A stretch of 64,000 bases of DNA from Paraburkholderia domus (lineage in GTDB: Bacteria; Pseudomonadota; Gammaproteobacteria; Burkholderiales; Burkholderiaceae). The notes under the pieces are model-generated. The model did no database searches, had not been told where the DNA came from, and saw only the letters and a list, made by a program, of their open reading frames with translations. The translations under genes were made by a program, and so were the position numbers. Positions 8,711-18,478 of this stretch are shown here, in pieces (position 1 is the stretch's first letter; every line of letters begins with the position of its first letter). Location of the stretch: the NCBI RefSeq assembly GCF_905220705.1, contig NZ_CAJNAT010000001.1, forward strand, positions 248,001 through 312,000, written 5' to 3'.

Positions 8711-10171
8711 TTAGTCCACGTGGTAGTTGGGCGCTTCCTTGGTGATCTGCACGTCATGCACATGCGACTCGCGCAAGCCCGCGCCCGTGATCTGCACGAA
8801 CTCGGCCTTGTCGTTCATCTCCGCGATCGTGCGGCAACCGCAGTAGCCCATGCTGGCGCGCACGCCGCCGATCAGCTGGAACAGGATCGCGTTGACCGAG
8901 CCCTTGTACGCGACGCGGCCTTCAATGCCTTCCGGCACCAGCTTGTCGATGTTCGCGGAGTTGTCCTGGAAGTAGCGGTCTGCCGCGCCGTCTTTCATGG
9001 CGCCGACCGAGCCCATGCCACGGTACGATTTGTACTGGCGGCCCTGGAACAGGAACACGTCGCCCGGCGCTTCTTCAGTACCGGCGAACATGCTGCCCAT
9101 CATCACGGAATTGGCGCCGGCGGCCAGCGCCTTGCTGACGTCGCCCGAGAAACGCACGCCACCGTCGGCGATGACCGGCACGCCCGTGCCCTTCAGCGCT
9201 TCCGACACGTTCGAGATCGCGGTGACCTGTGGCACGCCCACACCGGCGACGATCCGCGTCGTGCAGATCGAGCCCGGGCCGATACCGACCTTCACGCCGT
9301 CTGCGCCGTATTCGACGAGTGCCTTTGCCGCCGCAGCGGTGGCGATGTTGCCGCCGATCACTTCGACGTGCGGGAACTTCTGTTTGACCCACTTGACGCG
9401 CTCGAGCACGCCCTTGCTGTGGCCGTGCGCCGTGTCGACGACGATCACGTCCACCCCTGCCTGCACCAGCAGCTCAACGCGCTCTTCGTTGTCTTCGCCC
9501 ACGCCGACCGCTGCGCCTGCGCGCAGCTTGCCGTGTTCGTCTTTACACGCGTCCGGGTGTTCGGTTTGCTTGGTGATGTCCTTGACGGTCATCAGGCCGC
9601 GCAATTCGAAGGCGTCGTTGATGACCAGCACGCGTTCGAGGCGGTGGCTATGCATCAGCGCCTTGGCTTCGGCCAGCGGCGTGCCTTCCTTGACGGTGAC
9701 GAGGCGCTCGCGCGGCGTCATGATGTTGCGCACCGGCTCGTCCAGACGCTCTTCGAAGCGCAAGTCGCGGTTCGTGACAATACCCACCAGTTGCGCGCCT
9801 TCGACGACCGGGAAGCCCGAAATGCCATGCTGGCGCGACAGCGCGATGACGTCGCGCACCTTCATTTGCGGCGGCACGGTGATCGGGTCGCGCACGACGC
9901 CGGATTCGAAGCGCTTGACCTTGGCAACTTCACGCGCCTGTTCGGCCGGCGTGAGATTCTTGTGGATGATGCCCACGCCGCCCATTTGCGCCATCGCGAT
10001 CGCGAGACGGGCTTCGGTAACGGTGTCCATGGCGGCGGACACGAGCGGCATATTCAGGGAGATGTTGCGGGTCAGCCGGGTCTTGAGGCTGGTGTCGCGC
10101 GGCAGAACATCGGAGAAAGCCGGGACGAGGAGCACGTCATCGAACGTGAGTGCTGTTTGGATCAGACGCAT
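8711..10171 (-). CDS. guaB: IMP dehydrogenase
   Basis: Oxidises IMP to XMP with NAD, the committed step to guanine nucleotides. It has 486 residues, the standard bacterial length. The TIM-barrel is interrupted by two CBS domains (about residues 90-210). The catalytic cysteine loop [18 protein letters not shown] lies near residue 300, followed by [12 protein letters not shown] and the flap segment [11 protein letters not shown] promoter with TATAAT lies just upstream. The downstream membrane gene begins six bases after the stop. Confidence 0.98.
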   Translation of the reverse strand: MRLIQTALTFDDVLLVPAFSDVLPRDTSLKTRLTRNISLNMPLVSAAMDTVTEARLAIAMAQMGGVGIIHKNLTPAEQAREVAKVKRFESGVVRDPITVPPQMKVRDVIALSRQHGISGFPVVEGAQLVGIVTNRDLRFEERLDEPVRNIMTPRERLVTVKEGTPLAEAKALMHSHRLERVLVINDAFELRGLMTVKDITKQTEHPDACKDEHGKLRAGAAVGVGEDNEERVELLVQAGVDVIVVDTAHGHSKGVLERVKWVKQKFPHVEVIGGNIATAAAAKALVEYGADGVKVGIGPGSICTTRIVAGVGVPQVTAISNVSEALKGTGVPVIADGGVRFSGDVSKALAAGANSVMMGSMFAGTEEAPGDVFLFQGRQYKSYRGMGSVGAMKDGAADRYFQDNSANIDKLVPEGIEGRVAYKGSVNAILFQLIGGVRASMGYCGCRTIAEMNDKAEFVQITGAGLRESHVHDVQITKEAPNYHVD

Positions 10172-10530
10172 GGCAAATCCTATAGGCGCAAAAGCGAATT
10201 ATACGCGATACCTCCCCGGTTTTCACTGCACTAACAGCAGCTTAGCGAATTTCGGGGGATTTTTTTCGTGACTTTGCACCCTCCGATTTCGCTTCTGCGT
10301 TCGCCTCGAGTTCGATCCGGTTTCGTTTGCGCGTTCGGGCGCATGGACGCCCCACCCGGTTCGGGAATGGGTATTTCGGGGTGCTTGCGCGCCGCCGGGC
10401 CATCGCGTGGAAGTTAAAAAGCGCCTGAACACGCCGGATAGAACCGCTGGAATGCAGAATCAAACAAGACACGCTGCCCGCCGAACGGCTATTCTGCCGA
10501 CCATTCCAGTTTTTCTTGCAGGGGCAGTCG
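10172..10530. other. Intergenic region between guaB and the EamA exporter gene
   Basis: A 359-base divergent spacer. Apart from the guaB promoter at its left end I see no gene, repeat or strong hairpin. The right part must hold the plus-strand promoter of the exporter gene, but no convincing hexamer pair stands out. Confidence 0.6.
10198..10226 (-). promoter_or_regulatory. Predicted sigma70 promoter of guaB
   Basis: On the minus strand, TATAAT (10198-10203) is preceded by GTGAAA (10221-10226) with a 17-base spacer. The -10 is a perfect match and the -35 matches four of six. The implied leader before the guaB ATG is about 20 bases. Confidence 0.65.
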
Positions 10531-11508
10531 ATGCAGCGCGGTGTGGCATATGGAGTAATGGCCGGGGCCTTGTGGGGCATGGTGTTTCTGGTGCCGCGCG
10601 TGTTGCCCGATTTTTCGCCGCTGCTGCTGAGCGCCGGCCGCTACACGATGTACGGCATCGTCTCGCTGGCCGCCGCGCTGCCGATGGCGCGTTCGCTCGT
10701 CAAACGCCTGACCCGCGAGGATCTCGGCGCGCTGGTCAAACTGGCGTTGGCCGGCAATCTGCTCTACTACCTGCTGCTGACCGCAGCGGTCCATATGATC
10801 GGCATCGCGCCGGCATCGCTGATCGTCGGTGTGCTGCCGGTCACGGTGACGCTGCTCGGCCGGCGTGATCACGGCGCCGTGCCGCTCGCCCGCCTCGTAT
10901 GGCCGCTCTCATTGGTGGTGGCCGGCATCGCCTGCATCAACATCGACGTGTTCACGGTCGCGGACAGCACGCCAGTAAGTATCGCGACGAAAATCCTCGG
11001 CCTCACCTGCGCGGTTGGCGCACTCGCCTGCTGGACCTGGTTCGCGGTCGAAAACGCCCGCTATCTGCAGCGCCAGACGCATTTCAGCGGTAACGAGTGG
11101 TCGGTGCTGTGGGGTGTCGTGACCGGCGCGCTAGGCGCAGGATTGTGGCTGGTGGTCGCCGTCATGCCGTCTGGCAGCCTCCAGGGGCCGCTCGGCGACG
11201 AGCGCTGGCACACCTTCTGGATGCTGAATCTGGGCCTCGCAGTCGGCGCGTCGTGGCTCGGCAATGGGTTATGGAATGCCGCGTCGAAACGGCTGCCGCT
11301 CACCCTGTCCGGCCAGATGATCGTGTTCGAGACGCTTTTCGCCCTGCTCTATGCGTTCATCTACGACCAGCGCCTGCCCCGGCCGCTGGAAACGGCGGCG
11401 ATCCTGCTGCTGGTGGCGGGCGTGTGCTGGTCGGTGCGCCAGCATGCGGACGACGACACGTCCGGCGCGGCATCGATTGAGGAGAAGGCGCAGCCTTCCG
11501 TGCACTAG
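10531..11508 (+). CDS. EamA-family (DMT superfamily) transporter
   Basis: A 325-residue inner-membrane protein with about ten hydrophobic helices, typical of drug/metabolite exporters of the EamA family. The start is the ATG at 10531 (MQRGVAYGVMAGALWGMVF), preceded by AGGGG. The family segment ALWGMVFLVPRVLP lies at the first helix, and a short charged tail (HADDDTSGAASIEEK) ends the protein. Substrate unknown. Its stop shares a CTAG tetranucleotide with the stop of the convergent rnfH gene. Confidence 0.88.
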   Translation: MQRGVAYGVMAGALWGMVFLVPRVLPDFSPLLLSAGRYTMYGIVSLAAALPMARSLVKRLTREDLGALVKLALAGNLLYYLLLTAAVHMIGIAPASLIVGVLPVTVTLLGRRDHGAVPLARLVWPLSLVVAGIACINIDVFTVADSTPVSIATKILGLTCAVGALACWTWFAVENARYLQRQTHFSGNEWSVLWGVVTGALGAGLWLVVAVMPSGSLQGPLGDERWHTFWMLNLGLAVGASWLGNGLWNAASKRLPLTLSGQMIVFETLFALLYAFIYDQRLPRPLETAAILLLVAGVCWSVRQHADDDTSGAASIEEKAQPSVH

Positions 11509-11837
11509 CGCGAATCCTTGTTCTGCCAGCGGCGCCCTTCGATCGAGCCCGCCTTGCGGGTCTTCTCAACGCGGCGTTGACGCGAGAGCTTCGGATCCAC
11601 CAGCAGGGGCCGGTAGATCTCAACGCGATCGTGGTCGGCGAGCACCGCATCGAGCGGCTTGAGCTTGCCGAACACGCCGACCTTCTGCGTGCCCAGATCG
11701 ATCTGCGGATAGCGCTGCAAAATGCCGCTTGCGTCGAGCGCCTGCTGCAACGTGGCGCCTTCCGGCAATTCCACGGCGATGAGCGTCTGCTCCCTGGCGA
11801 GCGCGTAGCAGACTTCAATCGACAAGCGCGCGCTCAT
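11505..11837 (-). CDS. rnfH: RnfH family protein (UPF0125)
   Basis: A 110-residue ubiquitin-fold protein of the RnfH/UPF0125 family. Family features are IEVCYALAREQTLIAVELPEGATLQQAL at residues 7-34 and DRVEIYRPLLVDPK near residue 70. The C-terminal tail is basic. The function is unproven; the name derives from association with rnf operons. It overlaps ratA by four bases, the same rnfH-ratA pairing as in E. coli, and the two genes face smpB divergently as they do there. Confidence 0.9.
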   Translation of the reverse strand: MSARLSIEVCYALAREQTLIAVELPEGATLQQALDASGILQRYPQIDLGTQKVGVFGKLKPLDAVLADHDRVEIYRPLLVDPKLSRQRRVEKTRKAGSIEGRRWQNKDSR

Positions 11838-12271
11838 GCCTTACCGTAGCGCTGATCGGCGCGCTTCACGAACGATTCGACGAAGGTGTTGGCAATGTGA
11901 CTGAACACCGGCCCGATGATCTTCTCGAGAATGATGTTGGTGAATTCGTAGTGCAACGCGAATTCGATCTTGCAGGCGTCCGCCCGCAATGGCGTGAAAC
12001 GCCAGAAACCGGTGAATTTGCGAAACGGACCGTCCGCGAACTCCATATCGATGCGGGTGGGCCGTTCCATGCTGTTATGCGTGGCGAAGTGCTGCTTGAT
12101 GCCCTTGAAGTTGATGTCGATCTTCGCCTCCATGCCGGTTTCGTCCTGGCGGCGGATTTCGACTCCCCCGCACCAGGGCAGGAAATTGGGGTAATCGGCG
12201 ACGTCGGTAACGAGGTCGAACATCTGTTCCGCCGAATGGCGGATCAACACGGTTTTCTGGACATCTGCCAT
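11834..12271 (-). CDS. ratA: RatA/COQ10-like START-domain protein
   Basis: A 145-residue SRPBCC (START/polyketide cyclase) domain protein. The ATG at 12271 (MADVQKTVLIRHSAEQMF) matches the family start; an upstream in-frame start at 12292 is less likely. FDLVTDVADYPNFLPWCGG near residue 18 and the terminal helix HIANTFVESFVKRADQRYG are characteristic. In E. coli RatA was reported to block 70S ribosome association, while the eukaryotic relative COQ10 binds ubiquinone; either role may apply. It is paired with rnfH and divergent from smpB. Confidence 0.9.
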   Translation of the reverse strand: MADVQKTVLIRHSAEQMFDLVTDVADYPNFLPWCGGVEIRRQDETGMEAKIDINFKGIKQHFATHNSMERPTRIDMEFADGPFRKFTGFWRFTPLRADACKIEFALHYEFTNIILEKIIGPVFSHIANTFVESFVKRADQRYGKA

Positions 12272-12371
12272 AAATTGAACAGCGCGTGGCAAGGGTGGAC
12301 AAGCGCCGCGGGCTTTCCTTGCCCCGCTTTGCTAAAATCGTGATTTTAAACGAGTTGGGCACTTTCCATTC

Positions 12372-12818
12372 ATGAGCATCATCGACAACAGAAAAGCCTT
12401 CTACGACTACTCGGTCGAAGAACGCTATGAAGCAGGGCTCGTGCTCGAGGGATGGGAGGTCAAAGCCTTGCGCGCGGGCCGCGGCCAGATCAAGGAAGGC
12501 TACGTGGTCATCAAGAATAACGAACTGTTCCTGATCGGCACGCACATCAGCCCGCTGCCCGAAGCCTCGACCCACATCAACCCAGACCCGGTGCGCACGC
12601 GCAAGCTGCTGCTGCATAGCGAGGAAATCAGCAAACTGATCGGCAAAGTCGAGCAGCGCGGCTACACGCTCGTGCCGCTGAACTTCCACTACAAAGGCGG
12701 CCGCGTCAAATGCGAAATCGGGCTGGCCAAGGGTAAGAAGCAACACGACAAGCGCGAAACCGAAAAGAAGCGCGACTGGGAACGCGAGAAGGCGCGTCTG
12801 ATGCGTTCACCGTCGTGA
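12372..12818 (+). CDS. smpB: SsrA-binding protein SmpB
   Basis: Binds tmRNA and positions it in stalled ribosomes for trans-translation. It has 148 residues, a normal length. The OB-fold core shows [17 protein letters not shown] (here DNRKAFYDY), [19 protein letters not shown] and [11 protein letters not shown]. The basic C-terminal tail [19 protein letters not shown], which enters the decoding centre, is intact. A TGCTAAAAT extended -10-like element at 12330-12338 lies about 35 bases before the ATG. Confidence 0.97.
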   Translation: MSIIDNRKAFYDYSVEERYEAGLVLEGWEVKALRAGRGQIKEGYVVIKNNELFLIGTHISPLPEASTHINPDPVRTRKLLLHSEEISKLIGKVEQRGYTLVPLNFHYKGGRVKCEIGLAKGKKQHDKRETEKKRDWEREKARLMRSPS

Positions 12819-12950
12819 TCGTGATCGTCATCTCCGGCTTGAATTGCGCGCTGGCCGGCAAGTTGGCCTGATTAGCCTCGCGTGATGCGTGGTTTTGCCG
12901 TGCTGCGCCACCCGACTGGTTCGCCGGCAAAAAGCTGCGATTCAACGAAA

Positions 12951-12983
12951 AATGGCCCGCTGATTTGCGGGCCATTTCTTTTC
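12951..12983. terminator. Bidirectional terminator between smpB and qmcA
   Basis: A perfect 10-bp stem (AATGGCCCGC at 12951-12960, GCGGGCCATT at 12967-12976) with a six-base loop. TCTTTTC follows on the plus strand, and an AATTTTT-like T-rich tail follows on the minus strand. It lies between convergent genes. Confidence 0.85.
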
Positions 12984-13001
12984 GGCAAGGAAAAACGTCA
13001 A

Positions 13002-13934
13002 TCAGCGCACTTCGGTTGCGCCCTTCCCTTTGTTCACGATGGTCAGCGCCGACGCGATCATCGAACTCATATCCGCCAGGTTGCCCGGCACGATCAACGT
13101 GGTGCCCTGCTTGGCGAGGTTGCCGAACGCGTTCACGTACTGCTCGGCCACTTTCAGGTTCACCGCCTCCATCCCGCCATTCGACTGGATAGCCGCAGCG
13201 ATCTTCTGAATTGCCTGCGAGTTAGCCTCTGCCACCGCCAGGATCGCCGCGGCCTGACCCTGCGCCTGATTGATCGCCGCCTGCCGCTCGCCCTCGGACT
13301 TCTGGATCGACGCCTCGCGCCCACCCGACGCGATATTGATCTGCTCCTGCTTGCGCCCTTCGGAGGCCGCGATCAGCGCGCGCTTCTCGCGCTCGGCGGT
13401 GATCTGCGCCTGCATCGCATGCAGAATTTCCTTGGGCGGTGTCAGGTCCTTGATCTCGTAGCGCAGCACCTTGACGCCCCAGTTCGACGCCGCTTGATCG
13501 AGCGACGACACGATGCTGTGGTTGATGAAGTCTCGCTCTTCGAAAGTCTTGTCGAGTTCGAGTTTGCCGATCACCGAGCGCAGCGTGGTCTGCGACAACT
13601 GCGTAATCGCGAATACGAAGTTGCTAGAGCCGTATGACGCCTTCATCGGGTCGGTGACCTGGAAATACAGCACACCATCCACCTGTAACTGTGTGTTATC
13701 GCGCGTGATACACACCTGGCTCGGCACTTCGAGCGGGATTTCCTTGAGGATATGCTTGTACGCGATCCGGTCGACGAATGGGAACGCGAAGCTCAAGCCC
13801 GGCGTCAGCGTGCGGTGATAGCGACCGAGCCGCTCCAGCACCCACGCATGCTGCTGCGGCACGATCTTGAGCGTCTGCGCCGCCAGCACGATCACGATAA
13901 GCAGAAACACCGCCCCGACAATGGTTGAATCCAT
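13002..13934 (-). CDS. qmcA: SPFH/band 7 membrane protein (QmcA/stomatin-like)
   Basis: A 310-residue protein with one N-terminal membrane anchor (residues 3-20) followed by an SPFH domain (PQQHAWVLERLGRYHRTL, VCITRDNTQLQVDGVLYFQV). It also has a long Ala/Glu-rich coiled coil (about residues 190-250) and a C-terminal segment ending in the ADMSSMIASALT helix. Such proteins form oligomeric rings at the inner membrane and are often associated with FtsH-type quality control. It follows an nfeD gene in the same operon, a conserved partnership of stomatin-like and NfeD proteins. Confidence 0.93.
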   Translation of the reverse strand: MDSTIVGAVFLLIVIVLAAQTLKIVPQQHAWVLERLGRYHRTLTPGLSFAFPFVDRIAYKHILKEIPLEVPSQVCITRDNTQLQVDGVLYFQVTDPMKASYGSSNFVFAITQLSQTTLRSVIGKLELDKTFEERDFINHSIVSSLDQAASNWGVKVLRYEIKDLTPPKEILHAMQAQITAEREKRALIAASEGRKQEQINIASGGREASIQKSEGERQAAINQAQGQAAAILAVAEANSQAIQKIAAAIQSNGGMEAVNLKVAEQYVNAFGNLAKQGTTLIVPGNLADMSSMIASALTIVNKGKGATEVR

Positions 13935-13995
13935 TACTAACCTCCGGTCCGTAGTTCGAATAGTTGTACATGGTTCTGTGCACGCATTGGCGCGC

Positions 13996-14451
13996 TCAGG
14001 CCACGGTTACCTTGGTTTTCGCCTGCCGGCTGGCCACGACGACGAGGCAACTGCCGCGCATCTCGGCGATTTCATAGAGCTGCGCATCTTCAGGCTCGCC
14101 AGCCGCCAGTTCGACGTCCCATGCCGCGCCGCGGTAATTGGCCCGCGCCCGGCGCTCGTGCCACGCCGGCACGCTCAAGGTTTGGCCGATGTCCAGATTC
14201 ACGTCCGGGTTCTTCGACGCCTCCTTGCGCGTTCTACGGCCAAAGCGCGAGCGCCTGAGCAACAGGACGGCCGCAAGCGCCACAACGGCGGCAATCGCGA
14301 ACTGCAGGTCGGCGGTCACGCCCGCCAGTTGCGCAATGGCTGCTGCAACGCAGCCCAATGCGATCATCAGCAAATAGAAGGTGCCGCTGATCAGCTCCAG
14401 CACGACCAGCACACCCGCCCCGATCCACCAGACCAAGCCACCTGGCGCCAC
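13996..14451 (-). CDS. NfeD family membrane protein
   Basis: A 151-residue protein with three or four hydrophobic segments (residues 6-80) and a C-terminal OB-fold typical of the short NfeD1b/YbbK-partner type. The start is set by GTG at 14451, because GGAGG lies five bases upstream on the minus strand. An earlier in-frame start would read through the terminator hairpin at 14469-14495. It precedes qmcA by 61 bases. The family partners with SPFH proteins in membrane microdomains; the molecular activity is unclear. Confidence 0.88.
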   Translation of the reverse strand: MAPGGLVWWIGAGVLVVLELISGTFYLLMIALGCVAAAIAQLAGVTADLQFAIAAVVALAAVLLLRRSRFGRRTRKEASKNPDVNLDIGQTLSVPAWHERRARANYRGAAWDVELAAGEPEDAQLYEIAEMRGSCLVVVASRQAKTKVTVA

Positions 14452-14468
14452 GTCGACCTCCACAAAGC

Positions 14469-14496
14469 AAAACACCCCGGATCTACCGGGGTGTTT
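14469..14496. terminator. Terminator between ppsA and nfeD
   Basis: A perfect inverted repeat, AAACACCCCGG on the left and CCGGGGTGTTT on the right, around a short ATCTA loop. Flanking T-rich and A-rich runs suit termination of ppsA on the minus strand, about 120 bases after its stop. Confidence 0.75.
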
Positions 14497-14615
14497 ATAG
14501 CACGAAGCGGATGCATTTATCGGGCGGTGCAGTACGCTTTTACGTGCTTTTGATGTACCGCACACCCTTTATGCAAACCGCTTACCGGGCAGCTGCCCGG
14601 CGCTTGTTTTTTCGC

Positions 14616-17021
14616 TTACTTCGCCGACGACTTCGCCAACTTTTGCCACGTCTCGATGATCGAGTCCGGGTTCAGCGAGATCGACTTGATGCCTTCATCG
14701 GTCAGCCATTGCGCGAAGTCAGGATGATCCGACGGGCCCTGGCCGCAGATGCCGACGTACTTGTTCAGTCGCAGACACGTGTCGATCGCGCGCTTCAACA
14801 GGAACTTGACGGCCGGATCGCGTTCGTCGAAATCGACTGCCAGCAGTTCCATGCCGGAGTCGCGGTCGAGGCCGAGCGTGAGCTGCGTCAGGTCGTTCGA
14901 ACCGATCGAGAAGCCGTCGAAGAATTGCAGGAATTCTTCGGCGAGAATCGCGTTCGACGGCACTTCGCACATCATGATCAGGCGCAAACCCTTCTCACCG
15001 CGCTTCAGGCCGAACTTCTCCAGCAACCCGACCACGCGCTCCGCCTGCTTCAGCGTACGGACGAACGGCACCATGATCTCGACGTTGTCGAGGCCCATCT
15101 CTTCACGCACCTTCTTCAGCGCGATGCATTCCATCTGGAACGCCTCAGCGAAGTCGTCAGCGATGTAACGCGATGCGCCACGGAAGCCCAGCATCGGGTT
15201 TTCTTCGTCCGGCTCGTAACGCGAACCACCGATCAGCTTCTTGTACTCGTTCGACTTGAAGTCCGACAGACGCACGATCACGGGCTTCGGATAGAACGCC
15301 GCAGCGATCGTTGCGATACCTTCGGTCAGCTTGTCGACGTAGAAGGCGCGCGGCGACGCATGGCCGCGTGCGACGCTCTCCACGGCCTTCTTCAGGTCCT
15401 GATCGATGTTCGGGTACTCGAGAATCGCCTTCGGGTGAACGCCGATGTTGTTGTTGATGATGAACTCGAGCCGCGCCAGACCCACGCCTGCGTTCGGCAG
15501 TTGCGAGAAGTCGAAGGCGAGCTGCGGGTTGCCGACGTTCATCATGATCTTCACCGGAATCGGCGGGAGTTCGCCGCGCTGCACTTCGGTGATTTCGGTT
15601 TCGAGCAGACCGTCGTAGATCTTGCCTTCGTCGCCTTCAGCGCATGACACCGTCACCAGCGCGCCTTCCTTCAGCACGTCGGTGGCGTCGCCGCAGCCGA
15701 CCACGGCCGGCACGCCCAGCTCACGCGCGATAATTGCCGCGTGACAGGTACGGCCGCCACGGTTCGTGACGATCGCGGATGCGCGCTTCATCACCGGCTC
15801 CCAGTTCGGGTCGGTCATGTCGGCGACCAGCACGTCGCCCGGCTGCACACGGTCCATCTCCGACGGATCGTGAATCACGCGCACCGGACCCGCACCGATC
15901 TTCTGGCCGATCGCGCGGCCGGTAGCCAGCACGTTCGATTGGCCCTTCAGCTTGAAGCGTTGCTCGGCTTTGCCCGCAGCCTGGCTCTTCACCGTTTCCG
16001 GGCGCGCCTGCAGGATGAAGATCTTGCCGTCGCGGCCGTCTTTGCCCCACTCGATGTCCATCGGACGCTCGTAGTGCTTTTCGATGATGACGGCGTATTT
16101 CGCGAGTTCGATCACGTCTTCGTCGGTGATCGAGAAACGGTTGCGCTGCTCGTGCGCAACGTCGACGGTCTTCACGCGGCCTTGCTCGCCGGCCTTGGTG
16201 AATTCCATCTTGATCAGCTTCGAGCCGATCGAGCGGCGGATAATCGGGTACTTGCCTTGTGCGAGCGTGGTCTTGAAGACGTAGAACTCGTCCGGATTCA
16301 CGGCGCCCTGCACGACCGTTTCGCCGAGACCGTAGCTCGACGTGATGAAGACGGCGTCCTTGAAGCCCGATTCCGTATCCAGCGTGAACATCACGCCCGC
16401 CGCGCCGACGTCCGAGCGCACCATGCGCTGCACGCCAGCCGACAACGCGACTTCAGCGTGGGTGAAGCCCTTGTGGACGCGATAGGAGATAGCACGGTCG
16501 TTATACAGCGACGCGAACACGTGCTTCATGCGATCGAGCACGTCGTCGATGCCGACCACGTTGAGGTAGCTTTCCTGCTGACCTGCGAACGACGCGTCCG
16601 GCAAGTCTTCTGCCGTTGCCGACGAACGCACGGCAAACGACAACTCTTCAGGCGAGCTGTTTTGCAGGGTGTCGAAGCCTGCACGGATATCCGCTTCGAG
16701 ACGCGGCTGCATCGGGGCGTCGACGATCCATTGACGGATCTCCTTGCCCGCTTCGGCGAGCGCCTTCACGTCGTCGATATCGAGCGTTTCGAGACGTTTC
16801 GCGATGCGGTCAGTCAGATTGTTGTGATGCAAGAAGTCACGGAAAGCCAGCGCCGTGGTGGCGAAGCCAGTCGGCACGCGCACGCCGGCTTCGGCGAGCT
16901 GACTGATCATCTCGCCAAGCGACGCGTTCTTGCCGCCGACAATCTCCACATCGGTCATCCGCAACTGCTCAAACGGAACTACATACGCCTCTTCCTTTGC
17001 GACGGTAACTGCGTTAGTCAT
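14616..17021 (-). CDS. ppsA: Phosphoenolpyruvate synthase
   Basis: Makes PEP from pyruvate and ATP (producing AMP and phosphate) for gluconeogenesis. It has 801 residues, about the family length. The N-terminal ATP-grasp domain begins [20 protein letters not shown], the phosphohistidine domain carries [21 protein letters not shown], and the C-terminal PEP/pyruvate barrel ends with [17 protein letters not shown]. The ATG at 17021 ([14 protein letters not shown]) is preferred to an in-frame start 150 bases upstream, which would add an atypical extension. Its regulator gene is divergent. The leader contains a strong long-range inverted repeat. Confidence 0.97.
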   Translation of the reverse strand: MTNAVTVAKEEAYVVPFEQLRMTDVEIVGGKNASLGEMISQLAEAGVRVPTGFATTALAFRDFLHHNNLTDRIAKRLETLDIDDVKALAEAGKEIRQWIVDAPMQPRLEADIRAGFDTLQNSSPEELSFAVRSSATAEDLPDASFAGQQESYLNVVGIDDVLDRMKHVFASLYNDRAISYRVHKGFTHAEVALSAGVQRMVRSDVGAAGVMFTLDTESGFKDAVFITSSYGLGETVVQGAVNPDEFYVFKTTLAQGKYPIIRRSIGSKLIKMEFTKAGEQGRVKTVDVAHEQRNRFSITDEDVIELAKYAVIIEKHYERPMDIEWGKDGRDGKIFILQARPETVKSQAAGKAEQRFKLKGQSNVLATGRAIGQKIGAGPVRVIHDPSEMDRVQPGDVLVADMTDPNWEPVMKRASAIVTNRGGRTCHAAIIARELGVPAVVGCGDATDVLKEGALVTVSCAEGDEGKIYDGLLETEITEVQRGELPPIPVKIMMNVGNPQLAFDFSQLPNAGVGLARLEFIINNNIGVHPKAILEYPNIDQDLKKAVESVARGHASPRAFYVDKLTEGIATIAAAFYPKPVIVRLSDFKSNEYKKLIGGSRYEPDEENPMLGFRGASRYIADDFAEAFQMECIALKKVREEMGLDNVEIMVPFVRTLKQAERVVGLLEKFGLKRGEKGLRLIMMCEVPSNAILAEEFLQFFDGFSIGSNDLTQLTLGLDRDSGMELLAVDFDERDPAVKFLLKRAIDTCLRLNKYVGICGQGPSDHPDFAQWLTDEGIKSISLNPDSIIETWQKLAKSSAK

Positions 17022-17550
17022 ACAAGCCCCTAAGTGTGAAAGAAATTCACGGCTGTGCAAGTGGGCTTGAACGCGAGACGCCCATTGGAATCGTGACCTC
17101 GCGTCTTGCACAACCTGTTGGAGAAGCAATCGCTGCAAATGGCCGGGAACATCATCAGGTGCCAGATGCACGACGTAGAAAGCGGATGGACGAAATTACC
17201 GATCAATCCACCCCATTCGCCGCACGTTACTGGCTGAAAGCGCGGCGTTGACCGACCGTTCGAGGTGAATTAGACGCCAATCGCCTGCAATTGCTTATCC
17301 AACAGGTTGCCGCTATTCTACCGTGCCGACTCTCAAAATGTGACAGTCGGACGAGAATTGCGCCTCGAATCGCGCCCCGGACCGGCTGACGGGCTTTTGC
17401 GAGGCCCCGCCGCCATCCGGGCGCAGTTGCGGTGCCCACGGCGCGCTGCAATGACGCCGCTGCAATCTCCGGTTAGCCACCGTGCAGCGACGTCAATGCG
17501 GCGATGTTTCATTCGAGCGCTTTTGTCCGCTCACGTTCCCTGCCCCACTG
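17022..17550. other. Divergent control region between ppsA and ppsR
   Basis: A 529-base spacer with no convincing gene. Bases 17054-17112 form a split inverted repeat in the ppsA leader: TGTGCAAG (17054-17061) and ACGCGAG (17071-17077) are together complementary to the continuous segment 17098-17112. I could not identify reliable promoter hexamers for either gene. Confidence 0.7.
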
Positions 17551-18366
17551 ATGCCGCCCACCGTATTCATCGTCTCCGACGGTACCGGGATCACTGCCGA
17601 AACCTTCGCGCATTCGATCCTTTCCCAGTTCGACCAGAAATTCCGCCTGGTTCGCGTGCCCTTCGTCGACTCGACGGACAAAGCCTACGCCACGCTAGAA
17701 AAGATCAACGAAGCGATCCAGCAGGACGGCCGCCGTCCGATCGTCTTCACGACGCTGGTGGACAGCGCGTCGAATCAGATCGTCAAAGGCTCGAATGCGC
17801 TCGTGCTGGACATGTTCCAGACCTTTGTCGAGCCGCTCGAACAGGAACTGGAACTCAAGTCGAGCCACGCGATGGGCCGTGGCCACCAGAACGCCGATAC
17901 CGAGGAATACAAGAACCGGATCGAGGCGATCAACTTCTCGCTCGCCCACGACGACGGTCAATCGAACCGCAATCTGGCCGACGCGGACGTGATTCTGGTC
18001 GGCGTGTCGCGCAGCGGCAAGACGCCGACGAGCCTGTATCTGGCGATGCAGTACGGTGTGAAAGCGGCCAACTATCCGCTAATTCCGGAAGATTTTGAGC
18101 GCGGCAAGCTGCCCACGCCGCTATTGGCGCATCGGCAGAAGATGTTTGGTTTGTCGATCGATCCGCAGCGGCTGTCGGAGATTCGTAACGAGCGCCGGCC
18201 GGGCAGCAAATACGCTGCGCCGGAAAATTGCCGTTACGAGATCAATGAGGCTGAAGCGATGATGCGGCGCGAAGGGGTCAAGTGGCTGTCGTCGACGCAT
18301 AAGTCGATCGAGGAGATCGCGACGACGATTCTGCAAGAGATCAAGCTGGACCGGCCGGTTTACTGA
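17551..18366 (+). CDS. ppsR: PEP synthase regulatory protein (kinase/pyrophosphorylase, DUF299)
   Basis: Bifunctional regulator that inactivates PEP synthase by ADP-dependent threonine phosphorylation and reactivates it by phosphate-dependent dephosphorylation. It has 271 residues. The start ATG at 17551 gives the family N-terminus PPTVFIVSDGTGITAETFAHS. The P-loop GVSRSGKTPTSLYLAMQYG lies near residue 150, and the C-terminal segment MMRREGVKWLSSTHKSIEEI is conserved. It is divergent from its target ppsA, the usual arrangement. No clear ribosome-binding site precedes the ATG; an in-frame ATG at 17482 exists but adds an atypical extension. Confidence 0.96.
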   Translation: MPPTVFIVSDGTGITAETFAHSILSQFDQKFRLVRVPFVDSTDKAYATLEKINEAIQQDGRRPIVFTTLVDSASNQIVKGSNALVLDMFQTFVEPLEQELELKSSHAMGRGHQNADTEEYKNRIEAINFSLAHDDGQSNRNLADADVILVGVSRSGKTPTSLYLAMQYGVKAANYPLIPEDFERGKLPTPLLAHRQKMFGLSIDPQRLSEIRNERRPGSKYAAPENCRYEINEAEAMMRREGVKWLSSTHKSIEEIATTILQEIKLDRPVY

Positions 18367-18383
18367 ATCCGGTTCGGTCGGCA

Positions 18384-18406
18384 CCGCGCGCTCACCAGGC
18401 GCGCGG
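18384..18406. terminator. Possible GC-rich terminator hairpin between ppsR and the rRNA/tRNA methylase gene
   Basis: Inverted repeat CCGCGCGC (18384-18391) and GCGCGCGG (18399-18406) at a convergent gene junction. No T tract follows on either strand, so intrinsic termination is uncertain. Confidence 0.35.
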
Positions 18407-18478
18407 CAGCCGGACTGGCTGGTGACGCTTTAGACCACGCCGTCATACGCGGCCGCGCGGCTTATTCAGTACCGTGCT

